From: Flavobacterium reichenbachii
Lineage (GTDB): Bacteria > Bacteroidota > Bacteroidia > Flavobacteriales > Flavobacteriaceae
Length of the DNA stretch: 64,000 nt
NCBI RefSeq assembly: GCF_002217435.1
Contig: NZ_MUHF01000002.1
Span: forward strand, 1-64,000
Direction: 5' to 3'
Part shown: one piece after another, positions 17,846 through 27,410 of the stretch
Layout of the letters: each line of letters begins with the position of its first letter
Numbering within the stretch: the stretch's first letter is position 1
Made by a program: the position numbers and the translations under genes
The notes under the pieces: generated by a model
What the model saw: the letters and a program-made list of their open reading frames with translations, nothing else
Database searches by the model: none
What the model was told of the DNA's origin: nothing

Positions 17846-19174
17846 TTATAACCAGTCTAATATGCGTTTTATTGAGGCTAATTTATCTTTGTAAGGTGCG
17901 TAGCGCATGGGTAAGTCGATCCAGTTTCCTTTTTTTACAACTGCTTTATGGTGCGAAAAAGTATCAAAGCTAAATTGACCGTGATACGCGCCGATCCCGC
18001 TGTGGCCTACACCGCCAAAAGGCAGTCTTTTATTAGAAAAATGGACTACGGTATCGTTTATACAGCCGCCTCCAAAAGAATAAGCAGCAATTAATTTCTT
18101 CGCAAACGAATTATTTTCGCTGAAAATGTAAAAAGCAAGAGGTTTCTCATAACGTTTTACGACATTGTGTATATCATTTTCAGATTCGTAAGTGAGAATT
18201 GGTAAAATCGGACCAAAAATTTCTTCCTTCATAACCAGACTTTCTAAAGATGGTTCATCGAGGATAGTGGGTGCGATGTACAGTTTATTGGCATCATTTT
18301 CTCCTCCAAAAATAATAGTTTCAGATTCAATCATTGCCATTAATCGCAGCCAGTTTTTGGTATTGATGATTCTGGCAAAATCTGGAGATTTATCAATTTT
18401 TTTACCGTACGCTTTTATAATTTCTTCGATCATAAAAGTGATAAAATTGACTTTCATGTTTTTCTGAATCAATATGTAATCCGGAGCAATACAGGTTTGA
18501 CCTGCGTTTATAAATTTTCCCCAGACGATTCTTTTTGCTGCCAATCGTAAATCTGAAGTTTCATCAATAATGCAAGGATTTTTTCCGCCTAACTCTAAGG
18601 TAACAGGCGTTAGGTTTTCGGCAGCCGCTTTTGCAACAATTTTGCCTACAGAGACACTTCCTGTAAAGAATATATAATCCCAGCGCTGCGCCAATAATTT
18701 ATTAGAAACATCCAGACCGCCTTCAAAAACTTCTACATGGTTGATATGAAAAGTTTTTTCGATGATTTTGGCAATAATGGCAGAAGTATGCGGTGTAAGT
18801 TCTGATGGTTTTAAAACGACTCTGTTTCCTGCAGCTACTGCAGCTATCAAGGGACATAATGCCAATTGAAAAGGATAATTCCAGGGAGCAATTACCAATA
18901 CATTTCCGTAAGGTTCTTTGTAAATCCGGTCTGTAGAAGGAAAGTTGAGCAGGGAAGGGAAAACACGTTTGGGTTTTGCCCACTTTTGAATGTTTTTTAT
19001 GGTATTTTTTAAATCTGAAATTACATAATTTGTTTCGGTTAAAACAGCTTCAAACTCCGGTTTTTTAAAGTCATCATACAAAGCCTTCGCAATTAAATCT
19101 TCGCTTTTCTTAATGTTATGCAATAACTTTTTAAGAGTTTCTTTTCTATATCCAATGTCGGTTTTGTATTCCAT
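17846..19174 (-). CDS. Aldehyde dehydrogenase (NAD(P)+-dependent, class 3-like)
   Basis: 442 residues, the short class-3/fatty-aldehyde type. Landmarks are APWNYPFQLALCPLIAAVAAGN, the cofactor segment FFTGSVSVGKIV, the general base in LELGGKNPC near 193, the nucleophile Cys in NAGQTCIAPDY near 225, and EEIFGPILPI. It is predicted to oxidise aldehydes to carboxylic acids. Members of this subfamily often act on long-chain or aromatic aldehydes, but the substrate cannot be read here. Likely a single-gene unit. Confidence 0.93.
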   Translation of the reverse strand: MEYKTDIGYRKETLKKLLHNIKKSEDLIAKALYDDFKKPEFEAVLTETNYVISDLKNTIKNIQKWAKPKRVFPSLLNFPSTDRIYKEPYGNVLVIAPWNYPFQLALCPLIAAVAAGNRVVLKPSELTPHTSAIIAKIIEKTFHINHVEVFEGGLDVSNKLLAQRWDYIFFTGSVSVGKIVAKAAAENLTPVTLELGGKNPCIIDETSDLRLAAKRIVWGKFINAGQTCIAPDYILIQKNMKVNFITFMIEEIIKAYGKKIDKSPDFARIINTKNWLRLMAMIESETIIFGGENDANKLYIAPTILDEPSLESLVMKEEIFGPILPILTYESENDIHNVVKRYEKPLAFYIFSENNSFAKKLIAAYSFGGGCINDTVVHFSNKRLPFGGVGHSGIGAYHGQFSFDTFSHHKAVVKKGNWIDLPMRYAPYKDKLASIKRILDWL

Positions 19175-19249
19175 TTTATGATCAGCTTGTTTTTTTGCCT
19201 ATGCAAGTTAATCGATAAAAATTAAAAAAATAAGAATTATATCATAAAA

Positions 19250-19939
19250 TCATACTGCATTCCAAATTGTTTCATCTGGCGTTGGTGCAGTAATTACGAT
19301 GTTTTCTTTAGAAACAGGATGAACAAAAACCAATTTTCTGGCATGAAGATGAATCCCGCCGTCAGGATTACTTCTATCAGCACCGTATTTTAAATCGCCT
19401 TTTATAGGAGAACCGATGGCAGCTAACTGCGCACGAATCTGATGATGACGCCCGGTATGAAGATTGATTTCTAAAGCAGTATAGTTTTGAAGTTCTTTAA
19501 TAATCGTATAATCCAAACTTGCAATTTTACTGTCTGGAACTTCTTTTAAATGTGCTTTTGAAGTATTATTTTTTTCATTTCTTTTTAAATAATGAACCAA
19601 TTTGGCAGTTGTTTCAATGGGTTTATTCTTCACAACTGCCCAATAGGTTTTCTGCGTTTCACGATTGCTGAACATTTCGTTCATTCTCGTTAAAGCCTTG
19701 CTTGTTCTGGCAAAAACAACAATTCCGGTTGTCGGGCGATCTAAACGATGAATCACTCCTAGAAAAACGTCGCCAGGTTTATTGTATTTATCTTTTATAT
19801 ACTCTTTTACAACATCAGATAAGGGTTTATCTCCCGTTTTATCGCCTTGTACAATATCGCCCACACGCTTATTAACCACAATAATGTGATTGTCTTCGTG
19901 AAGGATTTGGAGGTTGTTTTTATTGGAAAGTACTTTCAA
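19250..19939 (-). CDS. RluA-family pseudouridine synthase
   Basis: 229 residues. The catalytic motif VIHRLDRPTTGIVVFARTSKA (about 63-83) contains the Asp that attacks uridine. LHTGRHHQIRAQLAAIGSPI and a C-terminal LHARKLVFVHPVS follow, both characteristic of RluA/RluC/RluD. It lacks an N-terminal S4 domain, as in the short RluA/YqcB-like branch. The modified position, in rRNA or tRNA, cannot be decided from sequence. Its start lies next to the four-helix-bundle cassette. Confidence 0.92.
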   Translation of the reverse strand: MKVLSNKNNLQILHEDNHIIVVNKRVGDIVQGDKTGDKPLSDVVKEYIKDKYNKPGDVFLGVIHRLDRPTTGIVVFARTSKALTRMNEMFSNRETQKTYWAVVKNKPIETTAKLVHYLKRNEKNNTSKAHLKEVPDSKIASLDYTIIKELQNYTALEINLHTGRHHQIRAQLAAIGSPIKGDLKYGADRSNPDGGIHLHARKLVFVHPVSKENIVITAPTPDETIWNAV

Positions 19940-19940
19940 A

Positions 19941-19982
19941 ATCGATTTTTAGATTATTGGATTTTTAGATTGTTCGACTAGA
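19941..19982. repeat. Left flanking repeat of the four-helix-bundle cassette
   Basis: An AT-rich repeat of GGATTTTTAGATT-type units. Its segment TAGATTATTGGATTTTTAGA matches, in inverted orientation and with three differences, TAGATTGTTGGATTTTTCGA at the other side (20365-20400). Confidence 0.6.
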
Positions 19983-19983
19983 C

Positions 19984-20334
19984 TTAAATCAAACTCGATC
20001 TAAATTTTGATGTCATTTTTACAATTCTATCAAGATTAAAACATAATTCATCTAGTTTGACTTGGTTTATATAACCTAAATCAAAAGAAATTAATAGTTG
20101 AGTTTCAATTTCATAAATTGAACCGATTGCAATTTCAAGAAATCTTGAAAAATCTTTGTTACTGCTTCGTGAACATCCTTCAGCAATATTTGAAGGTACA
20201 GAAACAGAAGCGCGACGAAGCTGATTTGTTAAACCGAATTTTTCTGAATCAGGAAAATTTGATGTAATGTTATAAATTTCAGAGCAGAATTTTCTACTTG
20301 ATTTCCAAATTTCCAAATCTTTAAATCTGTGCAT
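19984..20334 (-). CDS. Four-helix-bundle protein (S23 / 23S intervening-sequence family)
   Basis: 116 residues. MHRFKDLEIWKSSRKFCSEIY is the standard N-terminus. GLTNQLRRASVSVPSNIAEGCSRSSNKDFSRFLEIAIGSIYEIETQL contains the RRA-S-VPSNIAEG signature of the family originally found in 23S rRNA intervening sequences. The fold is a pentameric four-helix bundle in solved members; the function is not established. Short inverted repeats flank the gene, and one of them includes the panB stop codon. The gene thus looks like a cassette inserted between rluA-type and panB genes. Confidence 0.9.
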   Translation of the reverse strand: MHRFKDLEIWKSSRKFCSEIYNITSNFPDSEKFGLTNQLRRASVSVPSNIAEGCSRSSNKDFSRFLEIAIGSIYEIETQLLISFDLGYINQVKLDELCFNLDRIVKMTSKFRSSLI

Positions 20335-20364
20335 TATAATTTAAATTTATTTAACTAGTTGTTT

Positions 20365-20400
20365 CCAAAAATCGAAAAGTCGAAAAATCCAACAATCTAG
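20365..20400. repeat. Right flanking repeat of the four-helix-bundle cassette
   Basis: Inverted partner of 19941-19982. It contains AATCGAAAAGTCGAAAAATC, and its end (TCTAG) includes the panB stop codon. Confidence 0.6.
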
Positions 20401-21215
20401 TACTGCTCACTTGAGTTAGGAAAATCACTCGACTTAACATCAGCAGCATATTGACCAATTGCTTTTGTCATTTCTTCGTATAAATTCAAATAGCGACGTA
20501 AAAAACGAGGGCTGAATTCGTTATTCATTCCTAACATATCGTGAATAACCAGAACCTGTCCGTCAACACCGCCTCCGGCACCAATTCCAATAACTGGAAT
20601 CGAAATACTCTGAGCTACTTTTTCGGCTAAATGTGCAGGGATTTTTTCCAGAACTACTCCAAAGCAGCCAATTTTTTCAAGCATTTTGGCGTCTTCAATT
20701 AATTTTTCTGCTTCTTCTTCCTCTTTGGCGCGTACGCTGTAAGTTCCAAATTTATATATTGACTGAGGAGTTAAACCTAAGTGTCCCATTACCGGAATCC
20801 CTGCGTTTAATATTTTTTTAATAGATTCTTTGATCTCTTTTCCGCCTTCAAGTTTCACTGCATGACCGCCGCTTTCTTTCATAATTCTGATAGAAGAGCG
20901 CAAAGCTTCCTTAGGATCAGACTGGTAACTTCCAAAAGGTAAATCTACAACAACCAAAGCTCTTTCGACAGCGCGAACTACAGACGAAGCATGGTAAATC
21001 ATTTGGTCTAAAGTTATAGGCAGAGTCGTTTCGTGACCGGCCATTACATTTGAAGCTGAATCGCCTACCAAAATCACATCGACACCTGCTGTATCTACAA
21101 TTTTAGCCATTGTATAATCATAAGCCGTAAGCATAGAGATTTTTTCTCCGTTGCTTTTCATTTCGATTAATGACTTTGTTGTGATTCTTTTATAATCTTT
21201 TTTTGCTACTGACAT
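20397..21215 (-). CDS. panB: 3-methyl-2-oxobutanoate hydroxymethyltransferase
   Basis: 272 residues. It transfers a hydroxymethyl group from methylene-tetrahydrofolate to ketoisovalerate to form ketopantoate for pantothenate and CoA. Visible signatures are [58 protein letters not shown], and [22 protein letters not shown]. The Asp, Glu and Lys metal and substrate residues of the TIM barrel are in place. No other pantothenate gene is adjacent. Confidence 0.96.
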   Translation of the reverse strand: MSVAKKDYKRITTKSLIEMKSNGEKISMLTAYDYTMAKIVDTAGVDVILVGDSASNVMAGHETTLPITLDQMIYHASSVVRAVERALVVVDLPFGSYQSDPKEALRSSIRIMKESGGHAVKLEGGKEIKESIKKILNAGIPVMGHLGLTPQSIYKFGTYSVRAKEEEEAEKLIEDAKMLEKIGCFGVVLEKIPAHLAEKVAQSISIPVIGIGAGGGVDGQVLVIHDMLGMNNEFSPRFLRRYLNLYEEMTKAIGQYAADVKSSDFPNSSEQY

Positions 21216-21264
21216 TTTATTTTTTTTTGAAGATGTAAAAGTATTGAATAATTATAGATTGAAA

Positions 21265-22461
21265 TCAGCAATCGATGAATATTTCGACACAAAATAGCTT
21301 CCCGTCTTTAAATTGTAGTATGAACTGACTGTCATCCATAATGAAGATAGAATAATAATGTGGTGATTTTAAAGAAGCTTGTATGTAAGTTCCGTATTTT
21401 TCAATGAAAGCTTTTTCGGATAATGTATTATCTAAAACAACACTCGGGTTAATTATAAATTTGTTGTTTTCGTTAATAAAAACTTTAACGATTTGTGCCT
21501 GATTTTTTGCTTCATCAACAGAAACTTCTAAATCCGGATAATAGTAAAATAAGTCGCTTAAATAAATTCCGCATCCATCGTCAACTTTAGCTTTTTTAGT
21601 TGGTTTACCCAATGTTTTTACCAGATTAGTTTGAGATAAATACAGTGATTTAGTTTTTATTCCTTTTAAAAGAAATTCCGCTTTTTTAGAAAACGCAAAA
21701 ATTTCTTCGGGTTTTTTAGATTTAGCCAAAGCTTTGACCAATGCAATATTTAATTCGGTTTCAGCAAGAAGCTTTGGATCGTTTAGTTGCTTTACAACCT
21801 CATAATATCTTTCATAAGCAGGAATCAAAGTTGTACTATCACTATTCCAGGCTAACTCAACAATGCGTTCGCTGATGGTTTTGCGTTCAGTAATGTTATT
21901 TACGTCTAATTTGTCAAAGTTTTTAATGAGAACGTTTAAATCAGGTCTTTTACCAAGAAATTTTCTTAGCGTAAACTTGGCATATTCTTCGTTAAAACTA
22001 CCGGCTATATTTACCCATTCATCTTCATTTTTTGGAAAATAATTAAGAGTAACAGCATCACCAGTAAATAAAACTTCCCTGATTTTAGAATTTTTATCAG
22101 GTAGTGCCCTCGCTTTTAATCCGGCTACTAAAACAAAAAGATGATTGCTGCCATGATAATTGTCGCCGCCAAAAATAATTGGATTTTCCTTATCTGTGGT
22201 TTTGATATCGTCGGAATTTAATGATTCAGATATGAATTTACTCGGAATATATCCTTCATTAAAATTATCAGCCTGCACTTTATACCAGCCTTTCTGATTT
22301 TCAGATAATAATCGAACTTCTGCACCATATTTAAAATAACCTAAGAAATTGGAGGTATTTGCGGCAGTGTACAAACGCGTATCTGAATTAATAAAATATC
22401 GTTCCTGAGAATGCAATAAAACAGAAGAAAATAATGCAATTATAAAGTAGATTTTTTTCAT
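21265..22461 (-). CDS. Secreted protein with N-terminal SH3-like domain
   Basis: The start at 22461 (MKKIYFIIALFSSVLLHSQ) gives a clean signal peptide and is preferred over an ATG 24 bp upstream. Residues about 20-80 (RLYTAANTSNFLGYFKYGAEVRLL...GWYKVQ...GYIPSKFI) form a bacterial SH3 domain. A second SH3-like stretch (LKARALPDKNSKIREVLFTGDAV) lies near 125-175. The remaining half is helical then mixed, with no known family. It is likely periplasmic. The neighbours panB and sdaA give no functional clue. Confidence 0.8.
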   Translation of the reverse strand: MKKIYFIIALFSSVLLHSQERYFINSDTRLYTAANTSNFLGYFKYGAEVRLLSENQKGWYKVQADNFNEGYIPSKFISESLNSDDIKTTDKENPIIFGGDNYHGSNHLFVLVAGLKARALPDKNSKIREVLFTGDAVTLNYFPKNEDEWVNIAGSFNEEYAKFTLRKFLGKRPDLNVLIKNFDKLDVNNITERKTISERIVELAWNSDSTTLIPAYERYYEVVKQLNDPKLLAETELNIALVKALAKSKKPEEIFAFSKKAEFLLKGIKTKSLYLSQTNLVKTLGKPTKKAKVDDGCGIYLSDLFYYYPDLEVSVDEAKNQAQIVKVFINENNKFIINPSVVLDNTLSEKAFIEKYGTYIQASLKSPHYYSIFIMDDSQFILQFKDGKLFCVEIFIDC

Positions 22462-22536
22462 GTAGTTTTTGATGTTTTGCCACAAATTTTACAAATTCAA
22501 AGATTTAAAATGCTTTAATCTGTAGAAAATAATATT

Positions 22537-23964
22537 CTAGCAATCGGCCATATTTACGGCAATTGCCAATCCCCCTTCTGAGGTTTCCTTGTATTTGGAG
22601 TTCATGTCTTTTGCAGTTTGCCACATTGTATTTATGACTTTATCTAAAGGCACTTTCGCATTTTTAGAATCGGTTTCAAGCGCCAGTTCTGCAGCGTTTA
22701 TGGCTTTTATAGCGCCCATCGTATTTCTTTCAATACACGGAATCTGAACCAAACCGCCGATAGGGTCGCAGGTTAAACCGAGATGATGTTCCATTGCAAT
22801 TTCGGCAGCCATTAAAACCTGAGCCGGACTTCCGCCCATTAATTCACAAAGTGCCGCCGCAGCCATTGAAGACGAAACACCAATTTCTGCCTGGCATCCG
22901 CCCATTGCCGCCGAGATTGTAGATCCTTTTTTAAAGATACTGCCAATTTCGCCCGCCACCATCAGGAATTGTTTAATTTCTTTTTCGCCAGCATCATGAT
23001 TTTCGATTACCAGATAATACATTAATACAGCAGGAATTACGCCAGCACTGCCATTTGTTGGTGCAGTAACAACACGACCTAACGAAGCATTCACCTCGTT
23101 TACGGCAAGTGCAAAACAACTTACCCATTTTAGAATCTGACGAAATTTTACTTCGGTTTTTCTAATTTCTTCTAACCAGGTTTGAGGAGAATTGTAATTT
23201 GATAATCCGATTAGATTTTGGTGCATGTCAAATGCTCTTCGGCGCACATTCAGACCGCCGGGAAGAATCCCTTCAGAATGGCATCCTATATACATGCATT
23301 CTAACATCGTGTTCCAAATACGCATTAATTCAGAATGAATTTCTGGCTCAGTACGCATTGATTTTTCATTTTCATAAACGATTTCAGAAATCATTTTATT
23401 TTCAGAAATAGTATAATCTAAAAGCTCAACGGCATTTTGAACCGGAAACGGAAAAGCACATTTTATTTCTTCTTTTATTTTGGCATTGGTGCGTTCTTCT
23501 TTTACAACAAAACCACCGCCAATAGAATAAAAAGTAGATTCATATTCAGAATCATCTGCCTTATAAGCAGTAAATTTTAATCCGTTAGCATGAAACGGAA
23601 GAAATTCTTTATTGAAAACGATATCCTGAAGAAAATAAAACGGAACGGCGTATTGGTCTGCCAGAATGATTTCGTTTTTTTCTTCAATGGTTTTTATAAT
23701 GCCGGCAATATTCTCTACCGGAATATATTCTGGATCCTGACCGCTTAAACCCAGCATTACAGATAGATCTGTAGCGTGGCCTTTTCCGGTTAAGGAAAGA
23801 GAACCGTACAAATCTACTTTTACACGCTTAATCTGGTCTAAAATAGATTCTTCTTTTAACTCTTCTAAAAAACGTTCTGCAGCTCTCCAAGGTCCTAAAG
23901 TATGTGAGCTTGATGGGCCGACCCCAATTTTAAGCATATCAAAAACAGAGATACATTCTTCCAT
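22537..23964 (-). CDS. sdaA: L-serine ammonia-lyase (iron-sulfur type)
   Basis: 475 residues, the single-chain form with the beta domain first ([24 protein letters not shown]) and the alpha domain after. The alpha-domain landmarks are [34 protein letters not shown] and [22 protein letters not shown], whose cysteines help bind the oxygen-labile [4Fe-4S] cluster. It converts serine to pyruvate and ammonia. Monocistronic. A CAAAGATA box at 23984-23991 resembles a minus-strand -7 element but lacks a well-placed -33. Confidence 0.95.
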   Translation of the reverse strand: MEECISVFDMLKIGVGPSSSHTLGPWRAAERFLEELKEESILDQIKRVKVDLYGSLSLTGKGHATDLSVMLGLSGQDPEYIPVENIAGIIKTIEEKNEIILADQYAVPFYFLQDIVFNKEFLPFHANGLKFTAYKADDSEYESTFYSIGGGFVVKEERTNAKIKEEIKCAFPFPVQNAVELLDYTISENKMISEIVYENEKSMRTEPEIHSELMRIWNTMLECMYIGCHSEGILPGGLNVRRRAFDMHQNLIGLSNYNSPQTWLEEIRKTEVKFRQILKWVSCFALAVNEVNASLGRVVTAPTNGSAGVIPAVLMYYLVIENHDAGEKEIKQFLMVAGEIGSIFKKGSTISAAMGGCQAEIGVSSSMAAAALCELMGGSPAQVLMAAEIAMEHHLGLTCDPIGGLVQIPCIERNTMGAIKAINAAELALETDSKNAKVPLDKVINTMWQTAKDMNSKYKETSEGGLAIAVNMADC

Positions 23965-24272
23965 TGTTCAATTTTTGTTAGGACAAAGATAATTGAATAA
24001 TGCAATGAACTTTTAATTTCGATTATTAAAGTTGCGTATTTGTTAAAAAACATATTAAATTTTATTAATATATCAATGAAATAAATTTAAATTCTTAATA
24101 TGCGTTTTTCGTAGAAAGTTGACGTTTTTTAGGTATTTTTGTAATGCGGGAAATACTTAAAATAACGTGATATTTTTAGTTTTCTAAATTATAATACCTT
24201 CAGTGATTTCGTTTTAATTCTGGAATGTCTTTTTACGATAGTTTTAATACCACAAGAAGTTAAAATTACAAT
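23965..24272. other. Divergent promoter region between sdaA and the antiporter gene
   Basis: 308 bp of AT-rich sequence between two divergently transcribed genes, so it must hold both promoters. A TATTTTTG box at 24134-24141 on the plus strand and CAAAGATA at 23984-23991 (minus strand -7) are candidates, but neither has a TTG at the right distance. No ORF or RNA gene was seen. Confidence 0.5.
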
Positions 24273-26420
24273 ATGATAGAATTTTTCAGGCATTTTTTAC
24301 ACGAATTCGAATTACCTCTTAATAACCCAGTATTGATTTTTTCTTTGATACTTTTTATTATTCTGCTGTCTCCCATTTTATTGAAAAAAATCAATATTCC
24401 CGGAATTATCGGACTGATTATTTCTGGCGTTATCATTGGTCCTCATGGACTTAATATTTTGGCAAAAAACTCAGCGGTCGATTTATTCTCCACAATAGGA
24501 CTTTTGTATATAATGTTTATTGCAGGTCTTGAATTGGATATGAATGAGTTTAAAGCCAATAGAAACAAAAGTTTACTTTTTGGTTTTTTTACGTTTATTC
24601 TGCCTCTTTCAATTGGTTTTCCGGTTTGTTTTTATTTGCTGAATTACGATTTTAATGCTAGTTTTTTAACAGCCAGTATGTTTGCAACACACACTTTGGT
24701 AGCTTATCCCATTGTAAGCAAATTAGGAATAGCCAAAAATCAGGCTGTGGCAATTACCGTTGGAGGAACGATACTTACCGATACAGCCGTTTTGATTATT
24801 CTTGCGGTCATTATGGGAAGCAGTCAGGGGAATTTAAATCAGGCATTTTGGATAAAATTAGGAGTTTCACTGGCGATTTTTTCAGCGATTATGTTTTTGG
24901 TAATTCCGCGAATTGCCAAATGGTTTTTCAAGAAATTAGAAAGTGAAAAACATGCCCATTATATTTTTGTACTTTCTGTAGTTTTCTTTGCGGCATTTTT
25001 AGCAGAAGTAGCAGGAGTGGAGCCAATTATTGGAGCTTTCGTAGCTGGTTTGGCTTTAAATCCTTTAATTCCGCATTCTTCTGCGTTAATGAACAGAATT
25101 GAGTTTATTGGGAATTCACTTTTTATTCCTTTTTTCCTGATTTCTGTTGGAATGCTGGTGGATATCAGTGTAATTCTAAGCGGACCGACAGCCTTAATTG
25201 TTGCCGGAACTTTGAGTGTTGTTGCTATTTTCGGAAAATGGATTGCCGCCTTTTTTACGCAGGTCGTTTTTAAATATACCAAAACCGAAAGACAGCTTAT
25301 TTTCGGGTTGAGCAGTGCGCACGCCGCTGCTACGCTGGCCGTAATTTTGGTCGGATTTAAAGCAAAAATTTTAGATGAAAATATCTTAAACGGAACTATT
25401 ATCCTGATTTTAATAACTTGTATTGTCGCTTCTTTTGCAACCGAAAAAGCAGCCAAAAAAATTGCAATCTGCGAAGAAGAGGTTTCTCATGAAGATGCAG
25501 ACAAAGATCAGATTTTAGATGAACATATTTTAATTCCCCTTGCAAAAACTTCTGCAACAGCAAGCTTACTGGATTTTGCGCTTTTAATTAAAGATAAAAA
25601 ATCCTCCAATCCCGTAACGCTTTTAACCATTGTTCCTAATAACGATCAGGCAGAAATTAATATTTTAAAATATAAAAAAGCGGTTGATAAATTTGTAATT
25701 CAAGGCTCGGCATCAGAAGTAAAAATTAATACGATTGCCAGAATTGATCATAATCCTGCGAGCGGAATTGCGAGAACTTCTAAGGAAATTATGTCGGATA
25801 TTGTAATTGTCGGCTGGCCGAGAAAAACAGGTTTCCTGGATAAAATCTTTGGTGAAAATGTAGATTCTATAATCAATAATGTAGATAAAAATTTATTTAT
25901 CTGCCGTTTCGAAAAGAACTTTATTGAAGAAAAAAGATTGGTATTTATCTGTCCGCCTTTTTCAGAAAGAGGAATTGGATTTCAGCTTTTATTACAAAAA
26001 ATATGTAGATTGTCTCAGGAACTAAGCATTCCGATTGTAGTTTACGCAGAGTATAAAACGCATCAGGCTGTTCAGCAAATTGCGGCTAAATTAAAACTAA
26101 ATGCAAAATTAGCATTTAAAAGTGTTTTGGATTGGGAAGATTTTGAAGCGATTTCAGACGAAATTAAACCAACAGATTTAGTGGTCTTTAATTTATCCAG
26201 AAAAGGGTCTGTTTCTTATCAGTCTATTTTTGACAGACTGCCTCAAAAATTCGAAAAATCATTTAGCGAAAACAATGTGATTCTGGTTTATCCGCAGGAT
26301 GATCGTAAAGAAAGTGCGATGGATGCTTATGAAGATTTTACTGCAACACCGCTTACCAAAAGCCTTGAAGCATTTGAACAAATCAGCAGAGGATTGGGGA
26401 ATATTTTGAAGAAGAATTAA
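24273..26420 (+). CDS. CPA2-family cation:proton antiporter with C-terminal USP-like region
   Basis: 715 residues. About twelve hydrophobic segments (20-400) form a Na+/H+ exchanger domain, including FIAGLELDMNEFKANR, HTLVAYPIVSKLGI, GGTILTDTAVLIILAV and EVAGVEPIIGAFVAGLALN (the acidic ion-site helices). The cytoplasmic C-terminus (about 410-715) contains two alpha/beta stretches (HILIPLAKTSATASLLDFALLI and RLVFICPPFSERGIGFQLLL) resembling universal-stress-protein domains, instead of the TrkA-N domain of Kef. It exchanges Na+ or K+ for H+ across the inner membrane; the ion is not determined. Confidence 0.92.
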   Translation: MIEFFRHFLHEFELPLNNPVLIFSLILFIILLSPILLKKINIPGIIGLIISGVIIGPHGLNILAKNSAVDLFSTIGLLYIMFIAGLELDMNEFKANRNKSLLFGFFTFILPLSIGFPVCFYLLNYDFNASFLTASMFATHTLVAYPIVSKLGIAKNQAVAITVGGTILTDTAVLIILAVIMGSSQGNLNQAFWIKLGVSLAIFSAIMFLVIPRIAKWFFKKLESEKHAHYIFVLSVVFFAAFLAEVAGVEPIIGAFVAGLALNPLIPHSSALMNRIEFIGNSLFIPFFLISVGMLVDISVILSGPTALIVAGTLSVVAIFGKWIAAFFTQVVFKYTKTERQLIFGLSSAHAAATLAVILVGFKAKILDENILNGTIILILITCIVASFATEKAAKKIAICEEEVSHEDADKDQILDEHILIPLAKTSATASLLDFALLIKDKKSSNPVTLLTIVPNNDQAEINILKYKKAVDKFVIQGSASEVKINTIARIDHNPASGIARTSKEIMSDIVIVGWPRKTGFLDKIFGENVDSIINNVDKNLFICRFEKNFIEEKRLVFICPPFSERGIGFQLLLQKICRLSQELSIPIVVYAEYKTHQAVQQIAAKLKLNAKLAFKSVLDWEDFEAISDEIKPTDLVVFNLSRKGSVSYQSIFDRLPQKFEKSFSENNVILVYPQDDRKESAMDAYEDFTATPLTKSLEAFEQISRGLGNILKKN

Positions 26421-26486
26421 ATACTTGAGATTTGTATTTTTGTAAAAACTGTATTTTTTTGGGATTAAAAACTAAAAATAATCTTT

Positions 26487-26912
26487 ATGAAATATGCCAG
26501 CCCAATAATTATTATTGCATTCATTTTTACTATTCTATCTTGTAATAAAAATAAAAACAATCATAAATTAAGTTTAGAAAAAGAAGGCAGACAAATTGAA
26601 AATTTCGATCAATTTAATAAACGCTTTCATTCCGATTCTGTTTTTCAAATTTCAAGAGTTGATTTTCCGATTGAAGGAACTCATGTTTCAGGTTTTGAAC
26701 ATTATGACTGGACAAAAAAGAATTGGGAATTTCAAATTGTTCCCGTTTCGGAACAAAATAAGATAGATGAATATCAACACAGTTTGATAAAAAGTGATAC
26801 GTTGATTATTGAGAAATTTTGGATAGAAAACAGCGGATTTCAAGTTGAAAGAAAATTTAAAATAATCGACGGCAAATGGTTTTTGATTTATTATAATGAT
26901 ATAAGTTTGTGA
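26487..26912 (+). CDS. Small lipoprotein of unknown function
   Basis: 141 residues. The lipoprotein signal (IIIIAFIFTILSC, Cys near 19) is followed by a charged linker and a mixed domain with FEHYDWTKKNWEFQIV and a closing KIIDGKWFLIYYND. The tail has the beta-pattern of small DUF4348/NTF2-like Bacteroidota lipoproteins, but I cannot name a family. The next gene starts 3 bp downstream, so the two are probably co-transcribed. Confidence 0.7.
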   Translation: MKYASPIIIIAFIFTILSCNKNKNNHKLSLEKEGRQIENFDQFNKRFHSDSVFQISRVDFPIEGTHVSGFEHYDWTKKNWEFQIVPVSEQNKIDEYQHSLIKSDTLIIEKFWIENSGFQVERKFKIIDGKWFLIYYNDISL

Positions 26913-26915
26913 TAT

Positions 26916-27281
26916 ATGGAAAGCAAAATTAAATCAATCCGACCTTTTATAGGTGCAGAAGATTTTGAATTATCTAGAAGTTTTTATCGTGATTTAGGCT
27001 TTGAAGAAACTGTTTTGGCACCCAATTTTTCTGTTTTTAAGAGCGATGAAATTGCATTTTATCTTCAGGATTATTATGCTAAAGAATGGATTGATAATTC
27101 TATGATTTTTTTAGAAGTCAGCGATGTCGATTCTTACTACAAAAAACTTTCAGATTTAAACCTTCCAGAAAAATATGCAGCTGTCAAATTAGTTCCAATT
27201 CAGAATTTAGATTGGGGAAGAGAATGTTTTCTTCATGATCCGTCGGGGATCTTGTGGCATTTTGGAGAGTTTAAGAAATAA
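26916..27281 (+). CDS. Glyoxalase/bleomycin-resistance (VOC) superfamily protein
   Basis: 121 residues with the two beta-alpha-beta-beta-beta modules of the VOC fold: IRPFIGAEDFELSRSFYRDLGFEET at the start and WGRECFLHDPSGILWHFGEF at the end. DPSGxLWHF is the standard C-terminal motif. Single-unit VOC proteins dimerise and may bind a drug, a metal or a small metabolite; no substrate can be named. It ends 12 bp before a repeat element. Confidence 0.88.
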   Translation: MESKIKSIRPFIGAEDFELSRSFYRDLGFEETVLAPNFSVFKSDEIAFYLQDYYAKEWIDNSMIFLEVSDVDSYYKKLSDLNLPEKYAAVKLVPIQNLDWGRECFLHDPSGILWHFGEFKK

Positions 27282-27293
27282 AATATTATAATC

Positions 27294-27410
27294 TAACCCG
27301 TTGGGTGAAAATCCAAGATTTTTTAAAATTATCTTTTCTAAAATATTTAAAAATCTCTGTTTCTATGTGTTAAATTAACTTTTTATGCTAATTATACCCA
27401 ACGGGTTATA
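27294..27410. repeat. Complete copy (B) of a MITE-like intergenic element
   Basis: 117 bp bounded by inverted repeats TAACCCGTTGGGT (left) and ACCCAACGGGTTA (right). The interior contains AAAATCTCTGTTTCTATGTG and TTAAATTAACTTTTTATG, both seen in the other copies. Its reverse complement matches 44659-44757. The right end includes the stop codon of the next gene (27406-27408). No protein is encoded. Confidence 0.85.

Noticed and set aside
24959..25456. 165-residue antisense frame inside the antiporter gene
   Set aside because: The low-complexity Ala/Lys/Ile composition comes from the opposite strand of membrane helices.
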